This document shows positions 44,902 through 54,714 of a stretch of DNA of 64,000 bases, piece after piece; position 1 is the first letter of the stretch; each line of letters opens with the position of its first letter. The notes below the pieces were generated by a model that saw nothing but the letters and a program-made list of their open reading frames with translations, ran no database searches and was not told the origin of the DNA. The position numbers and the translations under genes were made by a program. The DNA comes from Pontibacterium sinense (GTDB taxonomy: Bacteria > Pseudomonadota > Gammaproteobacteria > Pseudomonadales > Balneatricaceae): assembly GCF_015209595.1 (NCBI RefSeq), contig NZ_JADEYS010000008.1, forward strand, positions 1-64,000, read 5' to 3'.

Positions 44902-47900
44902 ATGTTTCGCATATATCACTCGAATGCACTGGATGTGCTTAAGGATCTGCTGGTTGAGCTGATCCGGCTGGACCCGCTGACCGATCCGTTTGCACAGGAA
45001 ACTATTCTGGTGCAAAGCCCGGGTATGGCACAGTGGCTGAAGCTGGAACTGGCACAAGCGCAGGGCATTGCCGCGAGCGTTGATTTTCCGCTACCGGCGT
45101 CCTTCCTCTGGAAGAGTTTTTCTGAGGTATTGGAGGGGGTGCCTGAACGTTCGGCGTTTAATAAAGAGGCGATGACCTGGAAGTTGATGGAGCTGCTGCC
45201 TTCTGAGTTAGACCAGCCGGAATTCAGTGATCTGCAACGTTATCTGGCGGCGGATCAGGGGAACTTTAAGCTCTACCAGTTGTGCGGCAAAATCGCTGAT
45301 ACGTTTGACCAATATTTGGTGTATCGCCCGGATTGGATAGCGGACTGGGAGCAGGGTGGTCAGCTGGCCGCTGAGACCCAGCCATGGCAACCGGTGCTGT
45401 GGCGTGCGCTGGTAGAACGGACACGTGATTCTGGCCAGGCTCATTGGCATCGTGCCAATATGTTCTCTGAATTTGTCTCGGCATTAGGCAGAGCCCGTGG
45501 TCAGGCGGGGTTACCCACGCGGTTGTTTGTCTTTGGTATCTCCGCGTTACCGCAAAACTACCTTGAAGCCCTGAATGCGATGGGGCAAAAGATCGATGTA
45601 CACCTGATGGTTACCAACCCATGTCGTTACTACTGGGGTGAGATTCTGGATCAGGGGCAGATCGCCCGTCTTAACCGCAGCTGGTTTGATAAGCCGGGTA
45701 CAGATCTGGGCAACTACTTCGAGCATGGTAATCCTCTACTGGCATCGATGGGCAAGCTGGGTCGTGATTATCTGGTGCAGTTGCAAGAGCTTAAAGCACC
45801 GGAGATTGAAGCGTTTGCCGATATCGACCGTGACAGTCTGTTGCACCAGATGCAGGCGGATATTCTGGATCTGGATGATCGGGCACGTTTCCCAACTCAG
45901 CCGGATGGTTTCCAGCAGAGTGTTCATAAAACGCCAATCAATGCAGACGATACTTCGATTCAGTTGCATGGTTGTCATAGCCCAATGCGGGAAGTGGAGG
46001 TGCTACACGATCAGCTGCTGGCGATGTTTCAGGCTCAACCTGAGTTGTCGCCACGTGATGTGATTGTGATGATGCCGGATGTGGCAACCTACGCACCCTA
46101 CGTGGATGCGATATTTGGCAATGCGCCGCCGGATCGTTATATCCCGTTCTCTATTTCTGACCGTTCTGCACAGCAGGAAAACCCGCTGTTGCAGAGCTTC
46201 CTGCGTTTCATCGCACTGGCGAATAGCCGTCTGACCGTCTCTGAAGTACTGGAATTATTGGAAGTCCCCGCCGTGATGCGTTGCTTCGGGCTTGATCAGG
46301 AGGGTTTTCACCGGATTCGTCACTGGGTGGCAGAGGTGAACATCCGCTGGGGATTGGACAGCAATCAACGCAGCCAATGGGATCTGCCGGAGTTTGAGCA
46401 GAACAGCTGGCAGTTTGGTTTGCAGCGTATGCTGGCCGGTTACGCATTGGGTGACAGTGACGACCTCTGGTCGGGTATCGCACCCTATGGTGAGGTCGAG
46501 GGGCTGGAAGCCGATCTGCTGGGTAAACTGGCGGATTTTGTTGATCTGCTTGGCTTTTGTACCGAACGTTTTAAGGGTGAACAGACACCTGAGAGCTGGA
46601 TTGAGCTGATCAATGAGCTGCTGGTACGCAGCTATCAGCCGGATGAATTAGATGAAGTCGCGTTGGATCAGGTGCGTAAGGTACTGGCCCAGCTGCAGGA
46701 ACAGATTAGCGATGCGGGATGGAGCGCGCCCCTATCGATTGAGGTGTTGTGTGATTACCTAAACAACGGCTTAGACAGCGCCCGGTCCAGTCAGCGGTTT
46801 ATGGTGGGGGCGGTGAACTTTTGTACCTTGATGCCGATGCGCTCGATTCCATTCAACGTGGTTTGCCTGCTGGGTATGAACGATGGCGATTACCCCCGCA
46901 CTATGCCGCCGATTGGCTTTGATCTGATGGCCGATCAGGTACGCCGGGGGGATCGTTCCCGCCGTGATGATGACCGTTATCTGTTCCTTGAAGCGGTGCT
47001 TTCAGCGCGGGAAAAGCTCTATGTCAGCTATGTTGCCCGCTCAATTCATGACAACACGGAAAAAGTGCCGTCTGTTCTGGTGAGTGAGCTGGTGGAGTAT
47101 CTGGCGCAGGCCTATGTGATGCCGCATAACGTTGATCTGGATATGGACAGCAGCGCCGAAGCGCTGAAAACCGCGCTTTTGACCGAGCATCCGTTGGCAC
47201 CGTTCAGTCGTGACTATTTTAGTGTGGATTCGGATTACTTCAGTTATGCCTCTGAATGGCTGGTGGCGGCTGCCGCTGAGCAGCAAACCCCGGCGAGTTT
47301 TGTATCTGCACCCTTGGAATCAGATACGCCGACTGAGTTGGAATTGTCTGATCTGCTGCGTTTCTTCCGTAATCCGAGTCGCTATTTTTTCACCCAGCGC
47401 TTAAAAGTGCACTTTGAAACCCGTGAATCAGGTGCCGAAGATGATGAGCCGTTTAAGGTGGAAGGGCTGGATGATTACCAGCTGAAACAGCGGTATCTGG
47501 CAACGGCGCTGGCCGGTGAGTCTCTGGATCAGGTGGATGCCTGGATTCAGGCGGAAGGGCTGCTGCCGGTCGGGCAGAGTGGTTATCAAAGCTTGAACAA
47601 GGTACGTAAAGATTGTTCAGAGCTGGCGGAGAAACTGGAACCGCTGATGACGGAAACGGCGCGTCGCCGCGAGATCCGCATCAAGTTCCCGAATTTAACC
47701 AAACTACGGCTGACCGGATGGCAAGACGGTTGGCACGGTTCCACACTGCTGCGCTATCGTCCGGCGCAAGTGCAGGGTTACGATCGTTTGTTTGGCTGGA
47801 TCGAACATCTGTGTGCCTGCGCCTGTTTTGGCGATACGCAGGCCACCATTCATCGAGGATTGTCGGCACAGCTGACCTTTCATCCGCTGAGTCGTGATGA

Positions 47901-48198
47901 GGCCACGCAAAAGCTGGAAGTGTTAGTAAATCTGTATCTGGAAGGTCTGCAACGCCCTCTGGCGTTTGAGCCGGGTGTCGGCTGGGCGTATCTGTCGGTG
48001 CTGGAGAAAGGTGAAGACCGGGCGCGAGTTGCCGCGCAGACCCGTTTTGAAGGTGGTTTTAACAGCTACGGAGCGATTGAAGATCCGTACCTGCGCCGGG
48101 TTTATCCACAATACAGCGCATTTGAGCCGGGTTTAGTGCCGCTGACGGAGCAGGTGTTAGCCCCGATGCTGCCGTGGCTGGAAGAAGGTAAGGAGTAA
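44902..48198 (+). CDS. recC: Exodeoxyribonuclease V subunit gamma, RecC
   Basis: A 1098-residue RecC, the Chi-scanning subunit of the RecBCD helicase-nuclease that processes double-strand ends. It starts MFRIYHSNALDVLKDLL and has ETILVQSPGMAQWLKLELAQ with GIAASVDFPLPASFLW after it. DRYIPFSISDRSAQQENPL and FCTLMPMRSIPFNVVCLLGM with NDGDYPR are also present. All are characteristic RecC segments, and the length is as usual. It heads the recC-recB-recD operon, 7 bp before recB. There is no ptrA between recC and recB, unlike in E. coli. Confidence 0.97.
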   Translation: MFRIYHSNALDVLKDLLVELIRLDPLTDPFAQETILVQSPGMAQWLKLELAQAQGIAASVDFPLPASFLWKSFSEVLEGVPERSAFNKEAMTWKLMELLPSELDQPEFSDLQRYLAADQGNFKLYQLCGKIADTFDQYLVYRPDWIADWEQGGQLAAETQPWQPVLWRALVERTRDSGQAHWHRANMFSEFVSALGRARGQAGLPTRLFVFGISALPQNYLEALNAMGQKIDVHLMVTNPCRYYWGEILDQGQIARLNRSWFDKPGTDLGNYFEHGNPLLASMGKLGRDYLVQLQELKAPEIEAFADIDRDSLLHQMQADILDLDDRARFPTQPDGFQQSVHKTPINADDTSIQLHGCHSPMREVEVLHDQLLAMFQAQPELSPRDVIVMMPDVATYAPYVDAIFGNAPPDRYIPFSISDRSAQQENPLLQSFLRFIALANSRLTVSEVLELLEVPAVMRCFGLDQEGFHRIRHWVAEVNIRWGLDSNQRSQWDLPEFEQNSWQFGLQRMLAGYALGDSDDLWSGIAPYGEVEGLEADLLGKLADFVDLLGFCTERFKGEQTPESWIELINELLVRSYQPDELDEVALDQVRKVLAQLQEQISDAGWSAPLSIEVLCDYLNNGLDSARSSQRFMVGAVNFCTLMPMRSIPFNVVCLLGMNDGDYPRTMPPIGFDLMADQVRRGDRSRRDDDRYLFLEAVLSAREKLYVSYVARSIHDNTEKVPSVLVSELVEYLAQAYVMPHNVDLDMDSSAEALKTALLTEHPLAPFSRDYFSVDSDYFSYASEWLVAAAAEQQTPASFVSAPLESDTPTELELSDLLRFFRNPSRYFFTQRLKVHFETRESGAEDDEPFKVEGLDDYQLKQRYLATALAGESLDQVDAWIQAEGLLPVGQSGYQSLNKVRKDCSELAEKLEPLMTETARRREIRIKFPNLTKLRLTGWQDGWHGSTLLRYRPAQVQGYDRLFGWIEHLCACACFGDTQATIHRGLSAQLTFHPLSRDEATQKLEVLVNLYLEGLQRPLAFEPGVGWAYLSVLEKGEDRARVAAQTRFEGGFNSYGAIEDPYLRRVYPQYSAFEPGLVPLTEQVLAPMLPWLEEGKE

Positions 48199-48205
48199 GG
48201 CAAGG

Positions 48206-51200
48206 ATGAGTGATCTGATTCCACTACAACCGCTGACATTCCCTTTGCACGGTGTGCGCCTGATTGAGGCGAGTGCTGGTACCGGGAAAACATACACCAT
48301 TACAGCGCTCTATCTGCGTTTACTGCTGGGACATGGTGATCAAGGCCCTGTACGCCCATTGGGGCCTGATCAAATTCTGGTGGTGACTTTTACCGAAGCC
48401 GCAACCGAAGAGTTGCGCGACCGCATCCGTGTGCGTATCGCCGAAGCCCGTCAGGCCTTTATGCTGGCGCTGAACTGGCAGGAAGTAAAAGATCTGTTCT
48501 TGAGTCAGCTGATTGAAGCGATTGAGGATAAAGAGGCTGCGGTGAAGCTGCTGGAGCAAGCCGCCCAGCAGATGGATGAAGCCGCGATCTTCACCATTCA
48601 CGGCTTCTGTCAGCGGATGCTTAAACGCCATGCCTTTGAAAGCGGTGCGCTGTTTGAGACCGAGTTGACCCAAGACTCCCAGCGTTTGTTGCATCAGGCG
48701 GTGATGGACTTCTGGCGTAACGAGATCTATCGCATGGAGGCCGGTATCGCCTCGGCCGTGCTGCATTTGTGGAAAACGCCGGTGGATCTGGGTAAAGATC
48801 TAAACGGGTTCTGGAACTCACCGGAACTGCGTTTGCAGCCGGATCTGTCGGAGCAAAATCTGACCGAGCTGTTTACGCAGTTCCAGAGTCTGTTACAACG
48901 CTTTAAGGCGCTCTGGTTGTCACAAGGCGGGGACCTGGAAGCATTGATCCGCGATTCGGGTGTCAGTAAACAAAGCTATCGTAAAAATCTGCTGCCGAAC
49001 TGGTTGGCTAAAATCGGTGAGTTTTGTGAAACCGACAGTTCGGTGCTGGATAAAAAGCTGGTCGGAGTGCTGGAGCGTTTTCAGCAATCACGATTGCATG
49101 AAAAATCGCCCAAAGGTAATCCGCCAGAGCATGAGTTGTTCCGCCTGACCGAAGAGCTGTTGGAAGCGCGGGTGCCTGTGCGTGAAATTATGCTGGCCCG
49201 AGCATTTCGTGATGTACGTCAGCGCTTTAATCAGCACAAAGCGCAGCACAATTTGCTCACATTTGATGACCTGTTGATCAACCTGGATCGTTCTCTGAGT
49301 CAGGATCAATCCGGATTATTGGCCTCGGCTATTCGCACGCAGTTCCCACTGGCGCTGATCGATGAGTTTCAGGATACCGACCCGATGCAGTATCGCATCT
49401 TCAGTCAGATATACGCCGCAGTACCGGATGAGGAAGCGCAGGCGCCGGGGCTGGTGATGATCGGTGATCCTAAGCAGGCGATCTATGCCTTCCGTGGCGC
49501 GGATATCTTTACCTATATCCGTGCGCGGCGTCAGGTAGATGCACCCTATACGCTGGATACCAACTGGCGCTCGACGTCACGGATGGTGGAGTCCGTTAAC
49601 CGGATTTTTGAAACGGCACAGGCGCCGTTTATCTACGAGCAGGATATTAAGTTCCAATCGGTGAAGGCGGGCGGTAAATCCGATAAGAAACCCCTTCAGA
49701 TGGGTGGGAAAGCGCTGCCCGCGATGACGTTCTGGTATCAGGACGATGACGCACCGATCAATCGCAATACCTACTTCACCCGCTTCGCCCGCTCGACCGC
49801 AGTGGAGATCGAACGTCTGCTGGCTGGTGATACCTCGATGGGTGATCAGCCGCTGGCGGCGGGAGATATCGCGGTGCTGGTGCGTGATCGTTATGAAGCC
49901 GATGCGATCCGCACGGCGCTGACAGAATTTCAGCGACCTTGTGTGTACCTGAGTAATCGCGAAAGTGTATTTGCCACACAAGAAGCTCTCGATATGTTGT
50001 TGCTACTGCAGGCGGTGCAGGAGCCAAACAACGAACGTTTTGTCCGCGCGGCGTTGGCGACGTCCGTATTGCAGCTGGATGTCGAGGCTCTGGATCGCCT
50101 CAACCATGACGAGCGCGCATGGGAAGCGGCGGTGGCGGAATTTACGGAATACCAGCAGGTGTGGTTGCGGTTAGGTGTGTTGCCGATGCTGCACCGCTTA
50201 CTGCAACGGCGCAAGCTCTCTGAATTGATGCTCTCCCGTGCAGATGGCGAGCGGCGTCTAACCGACCTGCTGCATCTGGGTGAGCTGTTGCAAACCGCAA
50301 GTACAGAAGTTGAAGGCACTGCGGGTCTGTTGCGTTGGTATGCGGAGAAGCTGAACAGCCCCAACGGTAGCTCGGAAGATCAGCAGTTGCGTTTGGAGAG
50401 TGATCGTAATCTGGTGACATTAGTTACGATCCATAAATCCAAAGGTCTGGAATATCCCGTTGTCTTCCTGCCATTTCCCTGTGCGATGAAAGAGAGCAAG
50501 CAGGCTCTTTACCACGACGACAGTGGTGAAACCGTGGTGGACTTACAGGCCTCGGACGAGGCGATGGCAAAAGCGGATGAAGAGCGCCTGGCGGAAGATC
50601 TGCGCTTGCTTTATGTCGCCCTGACCCGTTCGGTGTACGCCTGCTATATGGGTGTAGCGGACGTGAAAGTGGGCCAGAAAAAAGATCAGTTACGCCGCAC
50701 CGCACTGGGTTATCTGTTGTTGCAGGAAGAGCGTGAGTTGGATGAGGCGATGGCCGGTATACCAGCGCTTTCAGCAGCGATTACCGTATTGGAACCGCCG
50801 CAAAGTGCCCCTCAGATCGATCTGTTTGCCGCAGAACCTGAAGCCAAACCGGAGCTGCAGGTCCGCACCTTTAAAGGCCGGATTAAACGTGACTGGCGGG
50901 TGACCAGTTACTCGGCACTGAGCAGTCATGGCAGCGGTTATCAACTGCCGGAGTTGCCGGGTTTGGATCTGGAGGTGGCAGGTGAAGAAGCGGAGGTCGC
51001 TGAGCCGGAACAGACGATCTTCAGTTTTCCCAAAGGGGCTCGTGCCGGTACGTTCTTGCACGCCGTGTTTGAGGATCTGGACTTCCCTACGGCAGGCGGA
51101 CCGGAGCTGGATGAGTATCTGCAAGAGCGCCTGACGCTGGAAGGTTATGAAACCGACTGGACACCGGTACTGAACTCACTCGTGGCAGATGTACTGGACA

Positions 51201-51730
51201 GTGATCTGGACGGTCAGGGGCTACGGATGCGAGATCTCACCGCGCAGGACAAACTGGTGGAGATGGAATTTATGTTGCCAGTGAGTGGTCTGGACTGCGG
51301 TGCACTTAATCAATTGGTACGCGCAGAAGATAATCTGTCAGCGCAGGCAGGGCTGCTCTCCTTTGATCAGGTGAACGGGATGTTAAAAGGCTTTATCGAC
51401 TTGGTATTCCGCCATGAAGGCCGGTATTACGTGCTCGATTACAAATCCAATTATCTCGGCGGCACACATGATGCGTATACCCAAGAGGCGATGGCGGGTG
51501 CGATGATTGACCACCGCTATGATCTTCAATACCAGCTTTATACGCTGGCGCTACACCGTCTGTTGCAGAGCCGGATACCGGATTATAACTACGAAGAACA
51601 TATGGGCGGTGTTTTCTATCTCTTCCTGCGAGGGATGGGGCAGGGGGATCATGGTGTTTTCCATTGCCGTCCTGATGCGGGCTTTATCGAGCAGCTGGAT
51701 CAACAGTTCCGAGCAGGAGAAACCGCATGA
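48206..51730 (+). CDS. recB: Exodeoxyribonuclease V subunit beta, RecB
   Basis: A 1174-residue RecB: a 3'-5' superfamily 1 helicase with a C-terminal nuclease. Walker A is in EASAGTGKTYTITALYLRLL; other helicase motifs are LLTFDDLL, LIDEFQDTDPMQYRIF, GDPKQAIYAFRGADIFTY and VTIHKSKGLEYPVVFLPFP. The nuclease site is intact: IDLVFRHEGRYYVLDYKSNY carries the Asp and Lys ligands. The start at 48206 lies just after recC; the stop overlaps recD by 4 bp. Confidence 0.97.
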   Translation: MSDLIPLQPLTFPLHGVRLIEASAGTGKTYTITALYLRLLLGHGDQGPVRPLGPDQILVVTFTEAATEELRDRIRVRIAEARQAFMLALNWQEVKDLFLSQLIEAIEDKEAAVKLLEQAAQQMDEAAIFTIHGFCQRMLKRHAFESGALFETELTQDSQRLLHQAVMDFWRNEIYRMEAGIASAVLHLWKTPVDLGKDLNGFWNSPELRLQPDLSEQNLTELFTQFQSLLQRFKALWLSQGGDLEALIRDSGVSKQSYRKNLLPNWLAKIGEFCETDSSVLDKKLVGVLERFQQSRLHEKSPKGNPPEHELFRLTEELLEARVPVREIMLARAFRDVRQRFNQHKAQHNLLTFDDLLINLDRSLSQDQSGLLASAIRTQFPLALIDEFQDTDPMQYRIFSQIYAAVPDEEAQAPGLVMIGDPKQAIYAFRGADIFTYIRARRQVDAPYTLDTNWRSTSRMVESVNRIFETAQAPFIYEQDIKFQSVKAGGKSDKKPLQMGGKALPAMTFWYQDDDAPINRNTYFTRFARSTAVEIERLLAGDTSMGDQPLAAGDIAVLVRDRYEADAIRTALTEFQRPCVYLSNRESVFATQEALDMLLLLQAVQEPNNERFVRAALATSVLQLDVEALDRLNHDERAWEAAVAEFTEYQQVWLRLGVLPMLHRLLQRRKLSELMLSRADGERRLTDLLHLGELLQTASTEVEGTAGLLRWYAEKLNSPNGSSEDQQLRLESDRNLVTLVTIHKSKGLEYPVVFLPFPCAMKESKQALYHDDSGETVVDLQASDEAMAKADEERLAEDLRLLYVALTRSVYACYMGVADVKVGQKKDQLRRTALGYLLLQEERELDEAMAGIPALSAAITVLEPPQSAPQIDLFAAEPEAKPELQVRTFKGRIKRDWRVTSYSALSSHGSGYQLPELPGLDLEVAGEEAEVAEPEQTIFSFPKGARAGTFLHAVFEDLDFPTAGGPELDEYLQERLTLEGYETDWTPVLNSLVADVLDSDLDGQGLRMRDLTAQDKLVEMEFMLPVSGLDCGALNQLVRAEDNLSAQAGLLSFDQVNGMLKGFIDLVFRHEGRYYVLDYKSNYLGGTHDAYTQEAMAGAMIDHRYDLQYQLYTLALHRLLQSRIPDYNYEEHMGGVFYLFLRGMGQGDHGVFHCRPDAGFIEQLDQQFRAGETA

Positions 51731-53541
51731 GTGAATTATTGTCGGTCCTCCGTAGCCGGGTTGATGCCGGTGAACTGCGCCCGCTGGATTATCAGTTTGG
51801 TCGTTTTTTGCAACAGAAAGGTGCACCTGATCTGGCGGTTCTTGCGGGTACGTTGGTCAGCGCTGAACTGGCGCAGGGCAATGTGTGTCTGGTGTTGTCC
51901 CGGTTGCCAGAGTTGTCGCCTGAGCTGAAGCAGCTGACAGTGCAGTTGGGACTATCAACGCTGGGCCTGCATGCGCAGATCATCGGTGACGGCTCTGAAA
52001 CAACGCCACTGGTGTTAAACGGTGACCGCCTCTATCTGCACCGTTATTGGTCGTATGAGGTGATGATTGCCGCCAGTTTACATACCCGGGCGGCACGCTC
52101 GGATGTGGATCTTGAGACACTCAGGTCCGGTCTGAATAAATTGTTCGGTCGTCAATCCGGTGAACCGGACTGGCAGAAAGTGGCAGCAGCCATTGCTGCT
52201 CAGCGACGTTTTTCAGTGATTTCCGGTGGACCAGGAACGGGTAAAACCACCACTGTGACCAAACTGCTCGCGCTGATCTGTGAGCAGAGCCTGCAACTGG
52301 GACGTGAACCGGTGATTAAATTGGCTGCGCCAACCGGTAAAGCCGCCGCACGCCTGTCTGAATCGATTGCCGGTGCGGTGAGCAAACTGCCGTTGTCGGT
52401 TGAGCAGCGCGCTTCAATTCCGGCGGACGCGAGTACCCTGCATCGGTTACTCGGTGTTATACCAAACAGCCATAGCTTCCGTCATAACGCCGAGAATCCC
52501 TTACATCTCGATCTGCTGGTGGTGGATGAGGCATCGATGATCGATCTGCCGATGATGGCGCGGTTGCTGGATGCTTTACCGGACAGTGCCCGGTTAATCC
52601 TGATCGGAGATCGGGATCAGCTGGCGTCGGTTGAAGCGGGCAGTGTCTTGGGTGATATCTGTCGTTGGCCGGGTGAGGTGGGGTATTCGGTGGAGCAGGC
52701 GAAAATATTGTCAGCGCTGTGCGATATCAGTGCTGCAGATATTTCTCAGAATTACCCGTCCCCCTTAGCAGATTCTGTGGCGTTACTACGTAAAAGTTAC
52801 AGATTTCATGATCAGAGCGGTATTGGGCATCTGGCACGCGCCGTTAATACCGGAGATGTGGCGCGTTTTACGCAAGTTCTGAAAAGCGCCAATTACGGTG
52901 ATATCGAGCTCAATCCACTGACCAGTGAAGGTTATGCTGCACTGATTGCCCGAGCGGTGGATGGCTATAGTCATTACCTGCGCTGTGTGGATGACAACGC
53001 TGCGCCGGAGCATATTCTGGCTCAGTTCAACCGCTTACAGCTACTTTGTGCACTGCGGGAAGGGCCCTACGGTGTGGCGGGGCTAAACGAAACGATTCGT
53101 AGTGCATTAGCGAAACGTCGGCTGGTGTCCAGCGAAGGCCAGTGGTTTAGCGGTCGCCCGGTGATTATCACCCGCAATGATTCTGTGATGGAGTTATATA
53201 ACGGTGATATCGGTATCACGCTGCCTGACGAAGACGGCAATCTTCGGGTTTGGTTTGAACAGTCAGGTCGGATGCGTGCGGTGTTGCCCAGCCGGTTACC
53301 TGAACACGAAACCGTGTTTGCGATGACGGTACATAAAAGTCAGGGATCAGAGTTTGAGCAGGTACTGTTGTTACTGCCGCCAGATGACAGCCCGGTACTG
53401 ACCCGTGAGTTGCTCTATACAGGGATTACACGTGCTAAACAGTCGTTGGCATTGTACGGGACAGACCGGGTGTTCAGGCAAGCGACGTTGCGGCCTACCG
53501 AACGTAACGGTGGTTTGGCTGATCGATTATGGCAGATGTAA
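51727..53541 (+). CDS. recD: Exodeoxyribonuclease V subunit alpha, RecD
   Basis: A 604-residue RecD, the fast 5'-3' helicase of RecBCD. Walker A is GGPGTGKTTTVTKLL. Other motifs are LAAPTGKAAARLSESI, LLVVDEASMIDLPMMARLLD, LIGDRDQLASVEAGSVLGDI, and near the C-terminus AMTVHKSQGSEFEQVLLLLP with LYTGITRAKQSLALYG. It completes the operon and is followed by a hairpin terminator at 53563. Confidence 0.97.
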   Translation: MSELLSVLRSRVDAGELRPLDYQFGRFLQQKGAPDLAVLAGTLVSAELAQGNVCLVLSRLPELSPELKQLTVQLGLSTLGLHAQIIGDGSETTPLVLNGDRLYLHRYWSYEVMIAASLHTRAARSDVDLETLRSGLNKLFGRQSGEPDWQKVAAAIAAQRRFSVISGGPGTGKTTTVTKLLALICEQSLQLGREPVIKLAAPTGKAAARLSESIAGAVSKLPLSVEQRASIPADASTLHRLLGVIPNSHSFRHNAENPLHLDLLVVDEASMIDLPMMARLLDALPDSARLILIGDRDQLASVEAGSVLGDICRWPGEVGYSVEQAKILSALCDISAADISQNYPSPLADSVALLRKSYRFHDQSGIGHLARAVNTGDVARFTQVLKSANYGDIELNPLTSEGYAALIARAVDGYSHYLRCVDDNAAPEHILAQFNRLQLLCALREGPYGVAGLNETIRSALAKRRLVSSEGQWFSGRPVIITRNDSVMELYNGDIGITLPDEDGNLRVWFEQSGRMRAVLPSRLPEHETVFAMTVHKSQGSEFEQVLLLLPPDDSPVLTRELLYTGITRAKQSLALYGTDRVFRQATLRPTERNGGLADRLWQM

Positions 53542-53562
53542 AACCAACCGCTTAGAACGCAA

Positions 53563-53585
53563 ATAGGGAGCCAATGGCTCCCTAT
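53563..53585. terminator. Terminator between recD and the 43-residue gene
   Basis: ATAGGGAGCC, an AAT loop and GGCTCCCTAT form a perfect 10-bp stem just after recD. T-runs are weak. It lies between convergent genes and may serve both. Confidence 0.7.
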
Positions 53586-53624
53586 TATCGATCATATGTT
53601 AATAATCAGATCTGGTTCAGAATC

Positions 53625-53756
53625 CTAGCGACGGCGACGTTGCTGCTCTTCTTCCGTGCGTATACGGATGGGTTTCAGCTCTTTCTGAGCAGGTTTGCTC
53701 ATCTTGAACATGATATAACCGGCAGCCAGGGCCAGCAAAGTTGTAAAAATCAGCAT
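53625..53756 (-). CDS. Small membrane peptide of 43 residues
   Basis: On the minus strand an ATG (complement 53754-53756) has GGAG 6 bp upstream and opens a 43-residue frame: LIFTTLLALAAGYIMF as a single membrane helix, then KMSKPAQKELKPIRIRTEEE and a C-terminal run of QQRRRR. The layout (one helix, then a strongly basic cytoplasmic tail) and the good ribosome binding site argue that it is real. The function is unknown. It lies downstream of the glutaredoxin gene. Confidence 0.6.
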   Translation of the reverse strand: MLIFTTLLALAAGYIMFKMSKPAQKELKPIRIRTEEEQQRRRR

Positions 53757-53845
53757 ATGTCGCTCCTAGTGCCGGTGCATACCGGTCGTCAGATTCGGCA
53801 TCGACGGTCAGCGCGGGTAGCGCTCCTCAGACACGATACTACTGA

Positions 53846-54088
53846 TTATAGACCCTGTTGACCAACGTATTGTTCAAATTCGGTGAATCCACCGATGTGC
53901 TCCTGTCCAACAAAGATCTGCGGCACTGTTTCTACCGGTTTACCCACGGTTTTTTCAAGATCGGCTTTGCTGATATTCTCTGCGTGGATATCGATATAGC
54001 GGAAGCTCAGCTCTTTGATTTCACACAGCTGCTTAGCACGAGTACAAAAACCACAACCCGGACGGCCAAAAATAGTAACGCGTTTCAT
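53846..54088 (-). CDS. Glutaredoxin, GrxA-like with CGFC active site
   Basis: An 80-residue glutaredoxin that reduces disulfides or glutathione mixed disulfides in the cytoplasm. The fold is complete: VTIFGRPGCGFCTRAKQLCE, the cis-Pro loop GKPVETVPQIFVGQEHIGGF, and EFEQYV. It resembles E. coli GrxA in VETVPQIFVGQEHIGG. The active site is CGFC rather than the usual CPYC. Two cysteines are present, so it can act as a dithiol enzyme. An 89-bp gap separates it from the small membrane peptide downstream. Confidence 0.9.
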   Translation of the reverse strand: MKRVTIFGRPGCGFCTRAKQLCEIKELSFRYIDIHAENISKADLEKTVGKPVETVPQIFVGQEHIGGFTEFEQYVGQQGL

Positions 54089-54106
54089 GATGTTGCTGTC
54101 TCCTGA

Positions 54107-54714
54107 TCAAAATTCCATGAGTGCATTACAACATGCAGGGCAGGACGGCGACCAATTGGATCTGTTTATTCCGTTCATTTACTCCCGCTATGGAACGCAA
54201 TAGGTCAATTCAAGATTCTCTCGCGCAACTCAGAAATTTTTCATTAGGTAGAAAGTTATCAAAGGTTGTTTTTTTTTATGTGCAGCGCAGCGTTAACCCG
54301 TTGTTTCTGGGGTGTCCATGCTTTTCCCCAAAGCCTGTGGATAAACCTGTCGACAAGATTTGGGCAAACTTCTCAGCGAGCAGTAATACGGGCACTTCAT
54401 TTGAATTGGTTAAAAAATGTACAGATATCTAACTGTATGATTTGTAATGTCAAACGCCGTTATTCAATTAAATATTGCAACGTTATAAGACAATAACGTG
54501 AATGAAAAAAAATCATGTTGATAGCGAATATAGGTGAGCAAACTATTTTTGAGGCTTGTAGCAGAAGAAGGCTTATGGCAGCCCGGACGCATTCAAGTGG
54601 GTTTGGTGACGAGGTTGAGAAGAGAAGGGGGAGGGGCTATTGCTATGACACAAAGATCAAACGGGCTTACCCCCAGTGGGGTTAGGCCCGTTCATAGTAA
54701 TAAGAGAATGACTG
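54107..54714. other. 608-bp AT-rich intergenic region with a DnaA-box-like site
   Basis: No gene is supported on either strand; an open frame at 54121-54432 has no ribosome binding site and an unlikely translation. TGTGGATAA at 54336-54344 matches the DnaA box TTATCCACA on the other strand. The segment around it (CCTGTGGATAAACCTGTCGA) is followed by AT-rich sequence to about 54500. It may contain a small RNA or a regulatory DnaA site; neither is shown. Confidence 0.4.
54660..54692 (-). terminator. Terminator downstream of the SH3 gene
   Basis: AACGGGCTTACCCC and GGGGTTAGGCCCGTT form a long stem with one mismatch around a short loop. It lies 23 bases beyond the stop of the minus-strand SH3 gene. 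On that strand it is followed by TTTGATC, a weak T-run. Confidence 0.65.

Noticed and set aside
54121-54432. 103-codon open frame in the long intergenic region
   Set aside because: No ribosome binding site; the translation shows no domain and covers the DnaA-box region, which looks regulatory.
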